A stretch of DNA of 64,000 bases from Taiwanofungus camphoratus (taxonomy: Eukaryota; Basidiomycota; Agaricomycetes; Polyporales; Taiwanofungaceae): NCBI GenBank assembly GCA_003999685.1, contig CP021226.1, positions 1,736,001 through 1,800,000 on the forward strand, in the 5' to 3' direction. A program made the position numbers and the translations under genes. The notes below the pieces were generated by a model. The model saw only the letters and a list, made by a program, of their open reading frames with translations. It did not search any database and was not told the origin of the DNA. This document shows, in pieces, positions 61,269 through 64,000 of this stretch (position 1 is its first letter; every line of letters begins with the position of its first letter).

Positions 61269-62620
61269 TATGCTATGATATGAATACTTCCGGGTGATAG
61301 AGCCTTCTTGGACCTTCTGCTGTGTTCGAAGGAGTAAGCGATAATATGTCTTGTCTTGACCGCACCGTAATTGAATTCGACTACTGTTGATACCGGCTAT
61401 CTTGTTCAGCTCGTTGCATTGACCGAAACTCTGTTGTCGATCTCGAAAAGCCTGTCTGTAATTATATAAGGGCGGTTATTTCAAGTCTGCCGGTGAATAA
61501 CTGATGCCGTGGTGGAACTAGTATCATGGCTGCAAAGGCGACCTACAAAACATTCGTAAATTAGGGAGTACGCACGCTAGTCCAGCCGGAAGTAACGCTC
61601 AATATGTGCTTGTCGCCTCAGGGAGCTACGGCAAGATAAGTACGTCGGGCCATTTGAGGATGAAGCACTGAGAACATCTGAGTATGGACGACATGAGCCC
61701 AGAATGCACCAATACCCCGTATCGGAGACAATATGAAGCATTTCCGCCTCGTCATTACGATGGTAGGCAAGGGTGAGTTGCGGATCCGTCGTACCAAACG
61801 GGAATCCAGGCCCCTCGTCCCCTATTATCTGCTCACGTAAATGCAAGCCACTCAATGGCTGAGAAACTGAATACCGGAGTAGCAAAGGAAATAAATTTGC
61901 CCGAATCAATTCGCTTACAGCTGTGAAGAGACCGGATTGCCCGTGCGCATGAGTTTCAAGTGATGAGCTGAACAAGAAAGCAGCCATGGAACCGAGCAAA
62001 GCGGGAACTCTGAACGTGAGCCTTGTACATGCTACGAGTGATTGCAGTAAAAGGCGAGAAATGCAGCCAGCCGAGACGTATCGTACTCTACAAGCCATGA
62101 GTGTCTGTACTCCTTCACCTAGAATATCCAGAAGTTTGGAAGCTTGAATTGCATCCCGAAGATAAGCTCCTTGAAGTTGCCATGTTTCAACTGTTCGTTC
62201 AGAGCTACGTTCTCGGCGCCTCAAGCTGGACAAGATACCAAGGAAAGTGGCAACATATGCAAACCAGAGATAACAAGAACTTTCCAGACATGATATCCGA
62301 CGCGAGGCAAGTGGCTTAGGAGAAGACAGGCTCGCATGGTCCCATATAGACTCAAAGCTTCAGCATGTCAGGCATGGCAAACTCGAACTCTGCTGACACG
62401 CATCAGAGGAGACACAGCCTGGCCAAGCTCCACGGAGCACTGTCCGTATAGGGTCGGAGGTAAGGCGCAGTAGAAATGCCCTGCGCAGACAGAAATGAAT
62501 TGCCATTGCAAGTCTAGGGCTTGCGTGACATGAAACACTAGGCCGGGAATTCCCGGAGCCGGCTCCGCTCACGCCTCGCGGCTCAGCGACCTCGGCCTCA
62601 ACTCCCCGTCCAAGCCCCTC
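61269..62620. other. Intergenic region with one long ATG-less open frame
   Basis: 1.35 kb. A minus-strand frame stays open from about 62385 down to 61577, about 270 codons, with sequence such as YVATFLGILSSLRRRERSSE and LLGSMAAFLFSSSLETHAHG. It has no ATG near its start and no family I know. It could be an exon of an unmodelled gene or chance. The right end is the promoter of the small secreted protein. Confidence 0.4.
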
Positions 62621-62627
62621 TATAAAA
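62621..62627 (+). promoter_or_regulatory. TATA box of the small secreted protein gene
   Basis: tataaaa at 62621-62627, within cctctataaaaggccggg, about 103 bp upstream of the ATG at 62730. A strong TATA box with GC-rich flanks suggests a regulated, highly expressed gene. Confidence 0.6.
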
Positions 62628-62729
62628 GGCCGGGCTACTGAGTGGGACCTCCCAGCATTTGAGCTCACAACCCTCATACAACTGCTAACCAGTTTAAAAT
62701 CCTTTACGACTAACGTTACCGCTACGAAT

Positions 62730-63290
62730 ATGAACAAGTTCACGAACGTTTTCTTCTTCTTCCTACTTTCTTTCTTCGCCCTCGTCAGTGCGTATCCTGT
62801 CATCCGGGACGTTTTCGTTCCTCCGGTCACCTCTCCCAATCGGGGTACGGTATGGGTTGTTGGCCAGAAGTACAACGTGACCTGGTAAGGTTTTTTTACT
62901 TGATGTCAAGGTATAAGACGCTCAGCCCCTTTTTCGTGCGTTCCAGGGACACCTCTCATGCACCAGTCAATATCACCAACAAGATTGGCAAAGTGGTTTT
63001 GGCAAAGAATGGCAGCCAAGATTACGGTAAGGATACCCTTCTTAGAATCCATTCGTTTAATTATTCACGCAATGCACAGAGCACCCTTTGGCTGGCAACT
63101 TCTCCATCTTGCTTGGTAGCATCGAGGTTACTTGCCCAAATGTGACCACTGGGACTGACTATGCTATCGTCTGTGAGTTATAGCTATCCGTGGTATATCT
63201 AGAATGCTGTGAACTGACAGGACCGGTACAATCCCAGTATTCGGTGACTCTGGCAACTACAGCCCCGACTTCACTATTGTCAACGTCTGA
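62730..63290 (+). CDS. Small secreted KRE9/KNH1-like Ig-fold protein
   Basis: 126 residues from four exons: 62730-62884, 62947-63026, 63080-63172 and 63238-63290 (381 nt). A signal peptide (MNKFTNVFFFFLLSFFALVS, cleavage likely before AYPVIRD) leads a single domain of the yeast cell wall synthesis Kre9/Knh1-like type: VTSPNRGTVWVVGQKYNVTW, NITNKIGKVVLAKNGS, HPLAGNFSILLGSIEVTCPN, TGTDYAIVLFGDSGNYSPDF and TIVNV at the end. Several N-glycosylation sequons are present. It lacks the Ser/Thr-rich stalk and GPI signal seen in longer relatives, so it should be released or wall-bound. Basidiomycetes often have many such genes. Confidence 0.85.
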
Positions 63291-64000
63291 GCGCTCGGAG
63301 AACAAAGTGCATCTTATCGTCACTGTTTTTGAATCTGAAAACCAGTGAACAATGTCCGTAGGGACTTGTGGACTTTGTACATTTGAATTGGACCCTCCGC
63401 CATTTTGTAGCATAATGCTCTTGATGGACTTGTCACGAATTGTGGACTTCGAACTTTGCTATCTTACATGTCTGTACTACATGTAATTGAACCGTGTACA
63501 ATATAATGAATGTACCCTACTTCAATATTGGTAGGAGATTTTCAGAGAGCTTTTGGAGGTATAAGCTTGGTATACTGCCGACCGCAGTCGGCAAATTGAA
63601 TAACATATATCCGCAAGGGATATCCCATTATTGTAAACCCGCAAATACAGAATATTATAACAGCCATAAAATATAGGCATAAGAGTTCCAGACTTACCTA
63701 TGGGTCTAAATGCCACCAAATTGTCAGCAAAGATAACAGATTAATGTGTTTATGTACACGACCCTGAGTTCAAGACGTCAGTATGATGAAGAGCGTATGG
63801 TTGAAAAGGGTGTGTCTCAGTAAGATTTATCGTCACTCCCACTTTGAACGTGTTCAAGGCGAGTTGGGCTCGTTAAATCATAAATGAATCATAGACTGAT
63901 CTCCGTTCTAGACACTGAATGAAATGCATAGCTTACCTCGCCGTGATCGCCACTTTGACACCAGTGATGATGCGTGCCCGAGTGGAAGACCATTGAAGAA
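63291..64000. other. Right-edge region, possible start of another gene
   Basis: Mostly without a recognisable feature. At the very end (about 63936-64000, minus strand) an open stretch followed by a GTAAGC donor-like site may be the edge of an exon of a gene beyond the window. Too little is visible to name it. Confidence 0.3.

Overview
The window is nuclear DNA of a filamentous basidiomycete, most likely an Agaricomycete. Genes are split by many 50-65 bp GT-AG introns, intergenic gaps are short, and the content is typical of mushroom-forming fungi: DUF6533/DUF6534-type membrane proteins, an ectomycorrhiza-regulated-esterase-like hydrolase and a KRE9/KNH1-like small secreted protein. I could not tie it to a species. 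I see no rRNA, tRNA or CRISPR array.

Layout. 1-7 kb: alpha/beta hydrolase (+), a broken glutathione S-transferase (+), a nucleotidyltransferase-like gene (-), a zinc-knuckle/SR-like gene (+) and the V-ATPase proteolipid VMA3 (-). 7-25 kb is the accessory part: a small pogo-like MITE, a DUF6533 membrane protein (+), an acyl-CoA-synthetase/4CL-like gene (-), a 5.7 kb tyrosine-recombinase retrotransposon with split direct repeats (-), a seven-helix membrane protein (-) and the remains of a DUF6534-type gene (-). 25-42 kb: a nucleotide-sugar transporter apparently fused to a large unknown lumenal domain (-), DAHP synthase (-), TIM9 (+), a PrxQ/Dot5-type peroxiredoxin (-), the spliceosomal helicase PRP2 (+), the spindle-checkpoint kinase MPS1 (-) and a damaged GNAT acetyltransferase (-). 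43.4-45 kb is a CpG-free inverted-repeat element. 45-64 kb: questin-oxidase-like (+), a histone-fold subunit of the Dpb3/NF-YC type (+), DDB1 (+), a VNX1-type vacuolar cation/proton antiporter (-), an unknown Ser-rich coiled-coil protein (-), sterol C-14 reductase ERG24 (+) and a small secreted protein (+).

How genes work together. This is mostly unrelated housekeeping in divergent and convergent pairs. The clearest regulatory theme is that close pairs of ACGCGT (MCB, the MBF site of fungal G1/S genes) lie just upstream of two cell-cycle genes, MPS1 and the Dpb3-like replication gene. Tandem DDB1 next to the Dpb3-like gene adds a replication/repair flavour. VMA3 (proton pump) and VNX1 (proton-driven antiporter) both serve the vacuole but are far apart. 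Many genes contain very small exons (6-24 nt). Exon models were built by eye. Those for the hydrolase, zinc-knuckle, VMA3, 4CL-like, TIM9, Dpb3-like, nucleotidyltransferase-like and secreted genes close with whole-codon totals; the peroxiredoxin model closes once one exon length is taken from its reading frame.
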